DNA of 64,000 nt from Cellulosimicrobium cellulans (GTDB lineage Bacteria > Actinomycetota > Actinomycetes > Actinomycetales > Cellulomonadaceae): assembly GCF_007679345.1 (NCBI RefSeq), contig NZ_VEGH01000005.1:1-64000 (forward strand), read 5' to 3'. The notes under the pieces were generated by a model. The model was not told the origin of the DNA, ran no database searches, and saw nothing but the letters and a program-made list of their open reading frames with translations. The number at the start of each line of letters is the position of its first letter. Position 1 is the stretch's first letter. Below, piece after piece: positions 9,639 to 17,562 of the stretch. The translations under genes were made by a program, and so were the position numbers.

Positions 9639-10670
9639 TCAGGCCCGGGTCACGACCGGGTCGGGCTCCGGGTCGGTGGCGGCGAGCCGCCGCGCCAGCA
9701 CCGCGCACGTCGCGAGCTGGAGCTGGTGGAACACGATCACCGGGAGCGCCACGCCGGCCGCGGCCACCGGGCCGAACAGCACGTTCGCCATCGGCAGGCC
9801 GGTCGCGAGGCTCTTCTTCGACCCGCACATCAGCAGCGCGATCCGGTCCCCTCGCGACAGCCGCAGCGCGCGCCCGCCTGTCCAGGTCACCAGCAGCATC
9901 GCCGCGAGGAGCACGGCGCACACCGCGACCAGGGCCACGAGCACGCCGACGGTGAGGTCGTCCCACACCCCCGACGACTCCGCCTCGGACACCGAGCCGT
10001 ACGCGACCAGCAGGATCGTGCCGCGGTCGGTGATCAGGGTGACGGGCTTGTGCGCGCGCACCCAGGCGCCGATCTTCGGCTGCAGGATCTGCCCGAGCAC
10101 GAACGGCAGCAGCAGCTGCAGCAGCGTCGACCCCGCCGAGCCGCCGACGGGGCCGCCCGCCCGGGACATCAGGACCCCGACCAGCAGCGGCGTGAGGACG
10201 ATGCCGAGCACGTTCGACGCCGTGGCCCCGGTGATCGCGCCGGCGACGTTGCCGCGCGCGATCGACGTGAACACGACCGACGACTGGATCGTCGACGGCA
10301 GCAGCGACAGGTAGAGCAGCCCGGTCTTGAGGTCGGCCGGCAGCACGGAGTCGGGCAGCACCTGCACCGCCAGCCCGAGGACCGGGAACACCAGGTAGGT
10401 CGACGCGAGCATCCCGCCCTGGAGCCGCCAGTTCTTGAGCCCGTCCCAGACCTCGCTGGTCGCCATCCGGGCGCCGTAGAGGAAGAACAGCAGGACGACG
10501 GCGGCGGTGGTCACGTGGTCGAGGCCGGTCGCGAAGCCGCCGGAGGCGGGGGCGAACAGCCCGAGGAGGAACACCGCGACGATCATGACGACGAGCGGGT
10601 CCACCCACGTCTTGGTCGCGGACCAGGCCCGGGACCACCGGCCCGGTCGGGGCGGGAGGGCGTCAGGCAC
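9639..10670 (-). CDS. bile acid:sodium symporter family (SBF-like) membrane carrier
   Basis: A 343-residue membrane protein with nine or ten hydrophobic helices. VLLFFLYGARM, LSLLPSTIQSSVVFTSIARG, and LMCGSKKSLATGLPMANVLF are characteristic of the SBF-like family (YocS/yeast RCH1 type). GTG at 10670 starts the conserved part; the frame upstream overlaps the neighbouring reductase gene. Members transport organic anions or influence calcium handling; the substrate here is unknown. It converges with the DUF4349 gene and is followed upstream by a same-strand reductase gene 26 bp away. Confidence 0.85.
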   Translation of the reverse strand: MPDALPPRPGRWSRAWSATKTWVDPLVVMIVAVFLLGLFAPASGGFATGLDHVTTAAVVLLFFLYGARMATSEVWDGLKNWRLQGGMLASTYLVFPVLGLAVQVLPDSVLPADLKTGLLYLSLLPSTIQSSVVFTSIARGNVAGAITGATASNVLGIVLTPLLVGVLMSRAGGPVGGSAGSTLLQLLLPFVLGQILQPKIGAWVRAHKPVTLITDRGTILLVAYGSVSEAESSGVWDDLTVGVLVALVAVCAVLLAAMLLVTWTGGRALRLSRGDRIALLMCGSKKSLATGLPMANVLFGPVAAAGVALPVIVFHQLQLATCAVLARRLAATDPEPDPVVTRA

Positions 10671-10696
10671 CGCGCCATCCTGCCACGGCGGGCCGG

Positions 10697-11254
10697 TCAG
10701 GTCGGCGGCAGCACGTCGTACGTCAGGTGCGCGAACTGGTCGAACCGCTCGGCCGACCGCAGCCGGAGCCGGTCCGGCCCGACCCGGCGCGGCAGCACCG
10801 GCGCCCCGCCCGTCAGCGCGGCGGGCGCGACGCTGACCTGCACCTCGTCGAGCGCCCCGGCGTCGAGGAACTGGCCCGCGAGGTCGCCGCCGCCGATCAC
10901 CCAGGCGTCGCCCCCGGCGGCCGCCTCCCGGATCGTCGGCAGCGCCTCGGCCACGGAGCCGCGCACGAACCGCACGTCGGCGCCGTCGGGCACCGGCAGG
11001 TCCCGGCTGGTGAACACGTAGTACGGCCGGGCGCCGTAGTACCCGGGCCACTTCTCCGGGTGCGCGACGAGGTCCTCCTCGCGCAGCACCCACTCGTAGG
11101 TCGTCGAGCCGGACACCAGGACCCCGATGCCGGACAGGAACGCCTCGTGGTCGGGCTGGGAGGCGGAGTCGACCGCGAACAACCAGGCGAGCGAGTTCTC
11201 CTCGTCCGCGATGTACCCGCTCAGCGACGTGGCCGTGTTGTAGATGACCCGCAT
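10697..11254 (-). CDS. dihydrofolate reductase-fold protein, RibD C-terminal type
   Basis: A 185-residue soluble oxidoreductase of the RibD C-terminal/DHFR-like family. MRVIYNTATSLSGYIAD, SGSTTYEW, YYVFTSRDLP and the NADPH-binding DAWVIGGGDLAGQFLDAGALDE are family features. These stand-alone proteins are annotated as dihydrofolate reductase family but usually are not the folate enzyme; the physiological substrate is unknown. The start at 11254 gives the standard N-terminus. The gene lies ten bases downstream of the truncated symporter remnant on the same strand. Confidence 0.88.
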   Translation of the reverse strand: MRVIYNTATSLSGYIADEENSLAWLFAVDSASQPDHEAFLSGIGVLVSGSTTYEWVLREEDLVAHPEKWPGYYGARPYYVFTSRDLPVPDGADVRFVRGSVAEALPTIREAAAGGDAWVIGGGDLAGQFLDAGALDEVQVSVAPAALTGGAPVLPRRVGPDRLRLRSAERFDQFAHLTYDVLPPT

Positions 11255-11264
11255 GGGGCCGACG

Positions 11265-11640
11265 CTAGCGGCCACCACCGACAGGCTCCGCGGCGCGGCC
11301 CGGGCGGACGCCGCGCACCGACTCCTCGTCCTCCCAGCACTCCACGCCGGTGATCCCCGCGGGCAGCCGCGCCCGGGTGAACACCGGGTCGAGCCCCGCA
11401 CGGCGCTGCTCGCCGTAGTCGCGCAGCAGGGCGAGGCCGAGGCGGGACAGCAGGAGCAGCGCCACCAGGTTGATGAGCGCCATCACCGCCATCAGCCCGT
11501 CCGCCAGGTTCCACACCAGGTCGGCGCCCGCGACCGACCCCGCGAGCACCACGACCACCACCAGCGCGCGGAACGTCTGCAGCGTCGACCGGCGGCCGGA
11601 GATGTACCGCAGGTTCGACTCGCCGTAGTAGTCCGCCCGC
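11265..11640 (-). pseudogene. C-terminal fragment of a sodium:alanine symporter (AGCS family)
   Basis: On the minus strand a frame ending with TAG at 11265 encodes DYYGESNLRYISGRR, then ADLVWNLADGLMAVMALINL and VALLLLSRLGLALLRDYGEQ, the last two helices and tail of an AGCS amino acid:sodium symporter. The N-terminal 380 or so residues expected of the family are missing. Homology stops at about 11635-11640, exactly where plus-strand phage-like coding begins. The open frame continues a little further but no longer looks like the family. The missing half is not on the far side of the island near 20.9 kb, so insertion was accompanied by a deletion. Confidence 0.8.
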
Positions 11641-11811
11641 ATGGAGAACTTCGAGTACCAGCCCCGGCCGACCGGCGGCGACCCGAAGACCACGTACCTC
11701 ATCACCACCGGACCGAACACCGCCTTCACCGCCAACTAGGCGCGCCAGATCGCAGACGAGTTCATCCGGTACGCGGCCCTGCTCGACGAAGCCGAGGAGA
11801 ACGATCGATGA
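11641..11811 (+). pseudogene. small phage-type gene interrupted by an in-frame amber codon
   Basis: From ATG at 11641 the frame reads MENFEYQPRPTGGDPKTTYL, continues to TAN, meets TAG at 11737-11739 (codon 33), and carries on in the same frame as ARQIADEFIRYAALLDEAEE to TGA at 11811. That stop overlaps the ATG of the next gene. Both halves look like one helical protein of about 56 residues. No ribosome site precedes the ATG, because the island junction lies immediately upstream. Either it is a nonsense mutant or, less likely, the codon is read through. Product unknown. Confidence 0.55.
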
Positions 11812-12149
11812 GCGATCACACATCTTTGTGCGACCCCGCCGAGTGCTTCCTCGGGTACCCCTACGAGCCGGGGACGGATCGCTCCCGGCACTACGGCGCT
11901 TGGGTGGGCGTTCAGGTCGACATCGATGACTGCATGCCGTGGCGCTGCGAGCCCGAGGGCACCGCCGAGATCATCGTCCGCTCCGCGCTGATGGATGGCC
12001 ACCCCGCGGTCGACATCCAGACAGATCCCGAGGGCAATATCCAGAGCACCACCGGCGGTGTCGGCATCTCCTGGCTCACGCCCGCAGAGGCCCGCGCGCT
12101 CGCCGCGCTAATCCTCCGTTCCGCCGATGCAGCCGAGGGGGCGAAGTGA
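11808..12149 (+). CDS. hypothetical phage-type protein, 113 residues
   Basis: A short intact frame starting at 11808 with GAGGAGA about nine bases upstream and an ATGA overlap with the preceding remnant. The protein is acidic, rich in Gly and Asp, with GAWVGVQVDIDDCMPWRC and GVGISWLTPAEARALAALIL as its recognisable segments; the latter looks like a C-terminal helix. No family is recognised. It forms the head of a tightly overlapping run of small genes, the layout usual for actinophage early or accessory regions. Confidence 0.6.
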   Translation: MSDHTSLCDPAECFLGYPYEPGTDRSRHYGAWVGVQVDIDDCMPWRCEPEGTAEIIVRSALMDGHPAVDIQTDPEGNIQSTTGGVGISWLTPAEARALAALILRSADAAEGAK

Positions 12150-12334
12150 CCACCGCTCCGACAGGTGACAGCACTCGCACGGCACAGGCCGTGATCACCG
12201 AGCTGCTCGACAAGTACGGCATCACCGATCCGCGCACGGCGCACCGCGACATCCGCGAGCGCTTCACGCAGGCCGACCTCGACACCTACCGCGCTGCCCT
12301 GACGGTGCTCTACGGGAACGGAGAGCTCGGATGA
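12146..12334 (+). CDS. small hypothetical protein, 62 residues
   Basis: GTG at 12146 overlaps the previous stop (GTGA), giving a 62-residue helical protein with VITELLDKYGITDPRTAHRD and FTQADLDTYRAALTVLYG. The overlap and the codon bias support expression by translational coupling. No family or function is recognised; it belongs to the small-gene run of the phage-like half of the island. Confidence 0.55.
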   Translation: MTTAPTGDSTRTAQAVITELLDKYGITDPRTAHRDIRERFTQADLDTYRAALTVLYGNGELG

Positions 12335-12638
12335 GCACCAACGCCAACGCCGCTGTGATCCACCGGCGGCAAGAAGACCCGCAGCACCGACACCACCATC
12401 ACCGGCGGCGCCGCCATGGTCACGGCCGCCGGAGGAACCGCAGACAAGACTCGACTGGGCCGCAGGGAGAGCACCATCGACCCCGTGTTCCTCGACGCCG
12501 AGCGCAACGACCCCGCCCTCCGTCCTGGCCGTCCTCACCTCCTGGGAAGACACCTGGCGACAGGAGCAGGGCCACAACGCCGCTGAGAAGACAAGCGCCA
12601 GCCTCGCCGCCGACTACCTCGCCGACCACACCACGTGA
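12331..12638 (+). pseudogene. frameshifted small phage gene
   Basis: ATG at 12331 overlaps the preceding stop (ATGA), but the protein-like sequence changes frame twice. It begins MSTNANAAVI, continues one frame on as TGGKKTRSTDTTITGGAAMV and ESTIDPVFLDAERNDP, then continues in the third frame as SVLAVLTSWEDTWRQEQGHN, ending LADYLADHTT-like at TGA 12638. The unshifted frame yields an Arg/His-rich string without protein character. At least two indels are needed, at about 12361 and 12515. The product is unrecognised. Confidence 0.55.
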
Positions 12639-13165
12639 GCGGCGCAGCAGTCCCCCACCTGGACCGACTACCGCACAGACATCCGAAACCTCCGCGGTCG
12701 CCTCCGCGCGCTCACCGGCGAATCCCAGCGTCCCGCGAAGGTCGGCGTCCCCTGCCCCTACTGCGCCGGCATCGTCCTGCAGCACTGGACCGAACAAGGC
12801 CTTGGCGACGTCCGCCAGTGCGACGGCTACGGAGTCGAGTGGGACACCGAAGCGCGATTCATGCTCAGCGTCCGCCAGGCCCACGAGTCGCTTCCCGAGC
12901 CCACGCGGAGCAGCTCGTCACGCTCGAGGACGCACGTCGTATCCGGAAGCCCCGCGGAGTCCGCCCCAACCTCCTGGCCCTCTGGCTCCACCGCGACACA
13001 CGCGGCCTCGAGCGATATCACGCCGAACTCGAAGCCGGACGCGGCGTCACCCCGCCCACCCGCCGGCTGCCCGACATGCGCGGCCGCGACGTCCGGGGAC
13101 GGGCGCTGCACCGCCTCGGCGACCTCGTGGCGAAGACCTGCGGCACCGAGGCCGCCAGCGCATGA
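12635..13165 (+). pseudogene. zinc-finger-like phage gene with two compensating frameshifts
   Basis: The frame that opens with GTG at 12635 is open throughout, but its middle is Arg/Pro-rich noise. In another frame the same DNA reads TDYRTDIRNLRGRLRALTG, VPCPYCAGIVLQHWTEQGLG, and GVEWDTEARFMLSVRQAHES, clearly protein-like with a CxxC motif. From about 12900 the sense returns to the first frame: VTLEDARRIRKPRGVRPNLL, then LHRDTRGLERYHAELEAG. One shift near the start and one near 12900 would therefore restore a zinc-binding, probably DNA-binding, protein of about 175 residues. Confidence 0.55.
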
Positions 13166-13290
13166 TCACGATTCTGGCCACCGCGTCACGGCCTGGTACT
13201 GCTCCTGCCAGGGAACCATGCACGCCGCGCCCTCACTCGCGGCAGACTGCGAACATCCAACAGCCGCCAGCCCGAGGAGCCACATCGTGA
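13162..13290 (+). pseudogene. remnant of a small cysteine-rich phage protein
   Basis: ATG at 13162 overlaps the previous stop, but the frame gives MITILATASRPGT and little sense. One frame over, the DNA encodes RVTAWYCSCQGTMHAAPSLA followed by ADCEH, a short motif with CxC and a further Cys/His like the small zinc-binding proteins of actinophages. A single indel would join the start to this motif. Low confidence because the piece is so short. Confidence 0.35.
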
Positions 13291-13487
13291 GCATCCGCGA
13301 CCAATACCCGAACGTCGACGCCGAACTCGCCCTGCTCGCCGAGGGCGACAACGACCCGGACCAGATCGTCGCCGGGAGCCTCCACATCGAGGAACCCACG
13401 GGCAACACTGTCTTCACCTACGCCGGACCGGGCGACGTCACCTATGGCGATCTCGCCCGATCCCTCGCGATCGAGGATTCCCAGTGA
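13287..13487 (+). CDS. small hypothetical protein, 66 residues
   Basis: GTG at 13287 follows GAGGAG by about seven bases. The 66-residue acidic protein contains VDAELALLAEGDNDPDQIVA and GPGDVTYGDLARSLAIEDSQ. Its stop overlaps the start of the DUF6221 gene. No family is recognised. It is intact, unlike its immediate neighbours upstream. Confidence 0.55.
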   Translation: MSIRDQYPNVDAELALLAEGDNDPDQIVAGSLHIEEPTGNTVFTYAGPGDVTYGDLARSLAIEDSQ

Positions 13488-13807
13488 GCTCGCTGGTCGA
13501 CTTCCTCCTCGCCCGCATCGACGAGGACGAGGCCGCGGCGGACCGGTGTGACCTCGCAACCCCGGGCGGCACCGTCATGCGGTTCGACATGGAGTGGCCG
13601 CTCGTCGTACGCACCGACGGCGACCGCCCCGAGATCTCGGTGACACCGTCACGTGTTCGAGCCGACTGCGAGGCAAAGCGGCGCTGGATCCGCTGGGTGC
13701 AGGACGAAAGTCGAAGCCAACTGCGCGACGAGAAGCGCCACACGCTTCGCTTCATGGCCGCGCCCTACGCCGACCACCCGGACTACCATGAGGAGTGGCG
13801 GGCGTGA
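13484..13807 (+). CDS. DUF6221 family protein
   Basis: A 107-residue protein starting with GTG at 13484 (GTGA overlap). It opens with SSLVDFLLARIDEDEAAADR and ends MAAPYADHPDYHEEWRA, the hallmark ends of DUF6221, a family found in actinophages and integrative elements. The central CEAKRRWI helix is also typical. The segment between residues 30 and 55 departs from the usual PGPW pattern, so local damage or divergence is possible. Function unknown. Its presence supports an actinophage or mobile origin for this stretch. Confidence 0.7.
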   Translation: MSSLVDFLLARIDEDEAAADRCDLATPGGTVMRFDMEWPLVVRTDGDRPEISVTPSRVRADCEAKRRWIRWVQDESRSQLRDEKRHTLRFMAAPYADHPDYHEEWRA

Positions 13808-14341
13808 GCACTGTGATTGACGTCCGCGTCGTCGGCGCGTCGTGGACGGACAACCTGCTTCCGGTCATCGCCATCGTCATCTCGATCCTCACGCTGGTCT
13901 GGACGCTCTGGGCTCGGCGTCAGGACCAGGCCCGGTTGAGCATCCAGAGCACGATCTCCGTCCCGCTCGACACGCCCGGCCCCGCAGAGCGCCTCATCGG
14001 CATCGAGGTGACCAACGTTGGCCGCTCGGGCTCTACCGTTCTGCGCAACCTGCACCTTCGTGACGGCCGACGGGGCGGAAGTCTCTGGGCTCCGTTCCCG
14101 AAGTACATCGCTCCGACCTACGACCTACCCCCAGACACTCCAGCCCGGCGAGACCACCCAGCTGCTCCTCGACCCGCTCTCCGTCGCCCGCGCGTGCGCA
14201 GAGAACCGCATCAGCCCAAACAAGCTCCGCGTCGTCGCGAAGACGGGGCACGGCGCGACCTCTGTCCGGCTGAGCAATGGATGCCGGTGGCTGGTGCGGG
14301 ACGTGTGGGAGCGGGCGATAGCCCGGTCCGGCGCGTCGTAG
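13804..14341 (+). pseudogene. frameshifted single-pass membrane protein
   Basis: GTG at 13804 overlaps the previous stop. The first frame encodes an N-terminal helix, LLPVIAIVISILTLVWTLWA, and a domain reaching GIEVTNVGRSGSTVLRNLHL at about 14050. The sense then continues one frame on: CTFVTADGAEVSGLRSRS, then QTLQPGETTQLLLDPLSVAR and LSNGCRWLVRDVWERAIARS to TAG at 14341. One indel near 14045-14056 joins them into a roughly 178-residue membrane-anchored protein of unknown function. The first frame runs on to 14382 but with poor composition. Confidence 0.55.
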
Positions 14342-14491
14342 CGCCCATGCGCCGACGTGTGGCATGCTTACCCGTGAAATGACCTCCGGGGTGACGCGCG
14401 CCCAAACAAGGCTCGACGCATACGGTGAGACACCGCGAGCGCCGGGCCTTCGCCATACCCCGTCCGTATGCGCGTGGGTATCCTCACACTC

Positions 14492-15214
14492 ATGGCGTCG
14501 CGCGTGTGCTGGAACTGCGAGAAGGAATCCCACCAGACGGTCCGGAGCGAGCCTTTGCGCGAGGCTGGCCCTGTAGCGGCCGCGAACTTTTGGTTCGCAC
14601 TATTCCAGTGCGACAACTGCGGCTATGGCTCGGTGGGACAGATCCGCCTGGAGCGGAGCCAGATCAATCCCAACCAGCGAACCTTCAACCAGTCGCAGGT
14701 CGACCCATACGTGACCCAGACGGTGAAGCTCGCGATCGATGCCCCCAATGCGCCGATCACATGGCTCCCGCAGCACGTGCTCGGACGGAGGTTCGACGAC
14801 GTGCCGGATTGGATCGCCGACGCCGCATCCGAGGCCTACGCCTGCTACTCGATTCGCTCCTACCGCGCGGCCATCCTCTTGGCTCGATCCGTCGTGGAGG
14901 CCGTCGCGAAGGACAAGGGCGTCACCAACGGCTCCTTGGCCGGCAAGATCGACGCATTGGCGGACGCCAACCACATCAGGCCGCTGATCCAGTCCACGGC
15001 GCACGAGATCCGACACCTCGGGAACGATATGGCCCACGGCGACTTCGTTGAGCCTACGACTGATGAAGACGCAGAGGATGTCCTCGACTTCATGTCTGTC
15101 GTCCTGGCCGAGGTCTATCAACTTCCAGCTCAGGTGAACGCGCGGCAGGCGACCCGAGCTGCGCGCAGTGCCGCAGCCTCGGCCCGGAGGGCGGAAGGCT
15201 CCCCCGAAGCCTGA
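14492..15214 (+). CDS. DUF4145 domain protein with N-terminal zinc ribbon
   Basis: A 240-residue intact protein. Two CxxC pairs (CWNC at 6-9 and CDNC at 40-43) form a likely zinc ribbon. The second half matches DUF4145: ACYSIRSYRAAILLARSVVE, KIDALADANHIRP and HEIRHLGNDMAHGDF, with the conserved RxxxNxxAH motif at the end. DUF4145 is often fused to or located beside restriction and anti-phage genes. ATG at 14492 is preferred over one eight codons upstream because TATCCT lies 7 bp before it, suggesting a leaderless transcript. It stands alone with its own promoter, like a phage cargo gene. Role unproven. Confidence 0.7.
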   Translation: MASRVCWNCEKESHQTVRSEPLREAGPVAAANFWFALFQCDNCGYGSVGQIRLERSQINPNQRTFNQSQVDPYVTQTVKLAIDAPNAPITWLPQHVLGRRFDDVPDWIADAASEAYACYSIRSYRAAILLARSVVEAVAKDKGVTNGSLAGKIDALADANHIRPLIQSTAHEIRHLGNDMAHGDFVEPTTDEDAEDVLDFMSVVLAEVYQLPAQVNARQATRAARSAAASARRAEGSPEA

Positions 15215-15284
15215 ACCGCTTCGCGGGCGCTCTCCTACCGCTCGGAGGCTCATCACACCCGGAACGCGACTCGCCGGACGAGGC

Positions 15285-15824
15285 CTACACGGTGAGACCC
15301 CCCGTCGGGCCAAGCGCGTCAAGCAAGTGCCGAGCGACAGCAGGCAGCGCAGCACGATCCTCGGAGGGCCCTGGGGGCGACAGCGTCACCTCCTGACGGC
15401 CATCGAGCGCGAACCGGACACACACCACGTCCGGCCACTTCGTGCCCAGCCGACCTTCCCACGGGTCCGCAGAGTCCTCGATCGACACCGTCCGCACGCG
15501 AGATAGCGAGCTCGCCGCGACCGACCACTCCACCTCGGACCCCCGACCGGCCTTTGACGCGACGACTTCGATGAGCCGCCCCTCGCCGAGGATCACCCCA
15601 CTCACCGCGAACACGTCAGAATCCGCATCATCGGCGGTCCCATCAGGCGCAACGTGAAGCGGATCTTTCCCGTCGAGCAACACCACGATCGACGACTCGA
15701 GGTGACGGAACTACATGGACTCGTTCCGCTCGTCCTCGTCATGGGCGGCGTACTTCCAAGTCGGGTTGTTGAGCAGGCGGTCTCCAACCAGCCGTGCGGC
15801 GCCAGCGAACTTGGGCGGGATCAT
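15285..15824 (-). pseudogene. 179-codon gene interrupted by an in-frame amber codon
   Basis: On the minus strand ATG at 15824 follows AAGGAG with good spacing and encodes MIPPKFAGAARLVGDRLLNN, reaching HDEDERNESM before TAG at 15713-15711 (codon 38). The same frame continues FRHLESSIVVLLDGKDPLHV and on to a normal end, PAVARHLLDALGPTGGLTV, at 15285. Base composition and protein character are the same on both sides. Internal GTG codons right after the stop (15686) could allow reinitiation. The product is unrecognised. A nonsense mutation is the simplest reading. Confidence 0.6.
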
Positions 15825-15908
15825 GACGTGCTCCTTCGCGTAGCCATCCAGCCCAGGGCCAGATCCGGAGGCTGACAACTGCACGCGAACAACACCGCGA
15901 TGGCACGC

Positions 15909-16351
15909 ATGACGTCGGGGTTCAACTACCTACCGGGACGATGGGGGCGCCGTCGCCGGTAATCCTTGCGGGCGGGTCGATGGGCGGGCTGAACGTCCTG
16001 GCGTGGGCGGCCACGAACCGGGCGAAGGTGTCGTGCGTCGTCGCCCAACTCCCGGTCCTGAACGTCACGGACATCCACACCAACAACCGCGGGGTGGTCC
16101 GAGGCCGCGAACGGCAGCACCCGCAACCCGACGACCCTCGCTGGCATGAGGGCGTTCGCGGGCCTGCCGATCCTGCTGTTCTACGGCGACAGCGACACCC
16201 TGTGCACCCCGCCCAGGCGACCGCGTTCGCCGCCGCGGTCCCGTCGTGCACCGCGATCCCCGTCACCGGCGGCCACGAGGAGACCACCCTCCGCCGCGTC
16301 GCCACCGACCACGCCGGCACCATCGCGGAGTTCGTCGCAGCGCACACCTGA
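15909..16351 (+). pseudogene. degenerate phage-type alpha/beta hydrolase
   Basis: The nucleophile elbow GGSMGGLNVLAWAATN sits in VILAGGSMGG, followed by QLPVLNVTDIHTNNRG. Then the sense jumps frame to GLPILLFYGDSDTLCTP, the acid-bearing strand, and back to TAFAAAVPSCTAIPVTGGHEE, the histidine-bearing end. This pattern is the esterase-like hydrolase found among actinophage structural genes. The piece of about 100 residues normally before the elbow is gone apart from GFNYLPG, and the spacer between elbow and acid strand is short. At least two frameshifts and a deletion are required, so no active enzyme is expected. Confidence 0.6.
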
Positions 16352-16369
16352 CGAGCCCGCACACACGAC

Positions 16370-16405
16370 AGCGCCCCCGTCCTCCTCCGGGAGGGCGGGG
16401 GCGCT
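16370..16405. terminator. bidirectional hairpin terminator
   Basis: A 16-bp stem, AGCGCCCCCGTCCTCC against its complement (one G-T pair), with a four-base loop lies between the converging hydrolase remnant and the ParA gene. A short TTCGTCGT follows on the plus side. Confidence 0.75.
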
Positions 16406-16417
16406 TCGTCGTACCTG

Positions 16418-17464
16418 CTAGAGGATGCTCGCGAGGTACTTGAGCTCGCTCTGGTACCGCGTCACGGACGAGTTAACCTGCAGACGCTTGCCCTCGACGG
16501 TGTGGAACGACCCGACACGCAGCTGAGCGATCGGGACGGCCTTCGCACCACTGATCCGGCCGGACGACACGAAGTCGTCGGTAACGACGATCACATCGGC
16601 AGGGTCCTCGGCCTCGAACACCTGCGGGTAGCGGTTGGCGATCTCGATCGCGCGCTCGATGTACATGCGCGAAGCGCGGTCGGGCGTCGAGGCGATGCGG
16701 CTCTTCGAGCCGACCATCGTCATGACGATCGCCGCCACCTTCGGCGTGGGACGGCCTCCGGCGCGGTCGTTCCACATCTGGAAGTCTTTCGCCGGGTTCG
16801 TGAGCATGTCCAGCGTGAGCTCGAGCGAGTCGAGGGAGTGCTCGTCCACCCGGACCGGGATCACGATCGCATCGGCGGCGACCCAGGCCAGGTGGGTGCC
16901 CCCCGAGTAGAAGGGGCTCGTGTCCATGAGCGTTACCTCCGCGCCCACGTCGGCAGCCTGCTTCGACAGCACGCCCGACAGCGACTCGAGCAGCGCACGG
17001 ACCGCGTCCGGGCGCTGGTTCGAGTGCGCGGTCTGGAGCTGCTGGTACAGCTGCGACGGGAACGCGAACATCTCAGCCGAACCGGGAACGATGTAGGCCG
17101 GCTCGACTGACTTGAAGGCGTCGCAGTACCGCGAGACGCGGTACGTGACGTCGCTGGGCGCCTGCCCGAACGCGGGCCCGAGGAGCACCGGCTCCAAGGC
17201 CTTGACGATGTCCACCTGCGGCTCGAAGTCGTCGAGGAGGGTCTCCGTCAGGTTCCTCTGGGCACAGACGTCGGCGGCGAGGATGGGGCTGATCTTCGCC
17301 ATCTCGTACGTGAGGTTGAACGACAGCGTCGACTTGCCGACCCCGCCACGGAGTGTCGAGATCGCGTACTTCGAGTGCTTGAGTCCCGAGGTGGGCGCGC
17401 TGTAGCCCTCCTCCACGACCCGCCGGTGCGTCTCCAGCACCTTGTCGAGCTGTTCTGAGATCAC
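16418..17464 (-). CDS. ParA/MinD-family partition ATPase
   Basis: A 348-residue P-loop ATPase of the ParA class, which in plasmids and integrative elements drives segregation by binding DNA and a ParB or other centromere protein. The deviant Walker A motif is STLRGGVGKST (residues 36-46, K44); the signature lysine is replaced by Arg at its first position. LAADVCAQRNLTETLL (A') and VTLMDTSPFYSGG (Walker B) follow. GTG at 17464 follows GGAGGAGG closely, a strong ribosome site. No parB-like gene is next to it; the 145-residue gene upstream might be the partner (inference). A row of hexamer repeats lies immediately upstream and could be the centromere or an autoregulatory operator. Confidence 0.85.
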   Translation of the reverse strand: MISEQLDKVLETHRRVVEEGYSAPTSGLKHSKYAISTLRGGVGKSTLSFNLTYEMAKISPILAADVCAQRNLTETLLDDFEPQVDIVKALEPVLLGPAFGQAPSDVTYRVSRYCDAFKSVEPAYIVPGSAEMFAFPSQLYQQLQTAHSNQRPDAVRALLESLSGVLSKQAADVGAEVTLMDTSPFYSGGTHLAWVAADAIVIPVRVDEHSLDSLELTLDMLTNPAKDFQMWNDRAGGRPTPKVAAIVMTMVGSKSRIASTPDRASRMYIERAIEIANRYPQVFEAEDPADVIVVTDDFVSSGRISGAKAVPIAQLRVGSFHTVEGKRLQVNSSVTRYQSELKYLASIL

Positions 17465-17500
17465 GTCGTCCTCCTCCGCTGCTGGGCCACACCGCGCGGT

Positions 17501-17562
17501 GCAGGTGTGAGCGTACCACGCAGGTGGTGCAGGTCTACCCGGAACCTGCAGGCTATGCAGGT
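17501..17562. repeat. phased GCAGGT hexamers upstream of parA-like gene
   Basis: GCAGGT occurs directly at 17501, 17520, 17529 and 17557 and inverted at 17544-17549. The direct spacings are 19, 9 and 28 bp, near multiples of 9.5, so the sites recur on the same or opposite helix face. Location 37-98 bp before the parA-type start suggests an operator or partition site. Confidence 0.6.

Noticed and set aside
11641..16351. Possible amber reassignment (TAG read as an amino acid) in the island
   Set aside because: Several intact island genes end in TAG (16418, 17812, 19066), so a general reassignment is not supported; nonsense mutations are simpler.
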